This document shows, piece by piece, positions 63,874 through 64,000 of a stretch of DNA of 64,000 bases; positions within the stretch are counted from its first letter, which is position 1, and each line of letters begins with the position of its first letter. This DNA comes from Phalacrocorax aristotelis. Taxonomy: Eukaryota; Chordata; Aves; Suliformes; Phalacrocoracidae. The translations under genes and the position numbers were made by a program. The stretch is taken from contig NC_134276.1 of the NCBI RefSeq assembly GCF_949628215.1, positions 102,923,799 through 102,987,798 of the forward strand. Reading direction: 5' to 3'. Below the pieces are notes generated by a model. It worked only from the letters and a program-made list of their open reading frames with translations. It was not told where the DNA came from and did no database searches.

Positions 63874-64000
63874 CTGCAAATATTAAAAGAAAAAAATCCT
63901 TTCTTTAAAAAGCAAATACCAAAAGTGTCATTTACATTAATAAAACCACAGTAACTGCCTATGGTATCTTATTTTTAATTATTTTAAGGCAGTAACAAGA
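63874..64000. other. IFNAR1 intron at window edge
   Basis: Intron sequence leading to upstream exons beyond the window; nothing further can be seen. Confidence 0.5.

Overview
This window is nuclear DNA from a bird. It has several CR1 LINE copies with the avian octamer-type 3' ends, and LTRs of an endogenous-retrovirus family I associate with Neoaves (TGTCCTGG... to ...CCAYGACA termini, T-rich centre). It also has compact vertebrate exons with canonical GT-AG splice sites and two CpG islands. The species cannot be told from the sequence alone.

Three protein-coding genes are readable exon by exon, and they match one end of the class II cytokine receptor cluster (human 21q22.1: IFNAR2-IL10RB-IFNAR1-IFNGR2-TMEM50B). 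On the + strand, TMEM50B runs from a CpG-island promoter near 4.7-5.5 kb to a poly(A) signal at 19.85 kb. Its five fully coding exons plus an exon with the start codon give a complete 158-residue protein. On the - strand, IFNGR2 has seven coding exons between 33,477 and 22,021. They give a complete 335-residue receptor whose promoter lies in the second CpG island. TMEM50B and IFNGR2 are tail to tail, with about 1.2 kb between poly(A) signals. Also on the - strand, IFNAR1 fills 63,873 to 52,259. Its last eight coding exons are here; the signal peptide and most of the first fibronectin-type subdomain lie beyond the right edge.

The receptors act in the same defence pathway. IFNGR2 is the JAK2-binding chain of the interferon-gamma receptor. 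IFNAR1 is the TYK2-binding chain of the type I interferon receptor, and the degradation motif DSGNYS and the YVFF endocytic motif are readable in its tail. TMEM50B is a four-pass ER/Golgi membrane protein that is a constant neighbour of the cluster.

The remainder is intronic or intergenic. 1-4.6 kb has no recognisable gene. 5.6-12.6 kb is TMEM50B intron 1, with two CR1 copies and an LTR. 34-51 kb between IFNGR2 and IFNAR1 is a roughly 17-kb gap with no supported gene; it holds a different LTR with an irregular tandem repeat, a CR1 copy and an LTR fragment. IFNAR1 introns hold a CR1 nested inside another CR1 and a solo LTR. I found no undescribed system. The best leads are regulatory: a perfect ISRE in TMEM50B intron 1, an uORF just before the TMEM50B start, hairpins in IFNGR2 and IFNAR1 transcripts, and lineage changes in receptor tail motifs.
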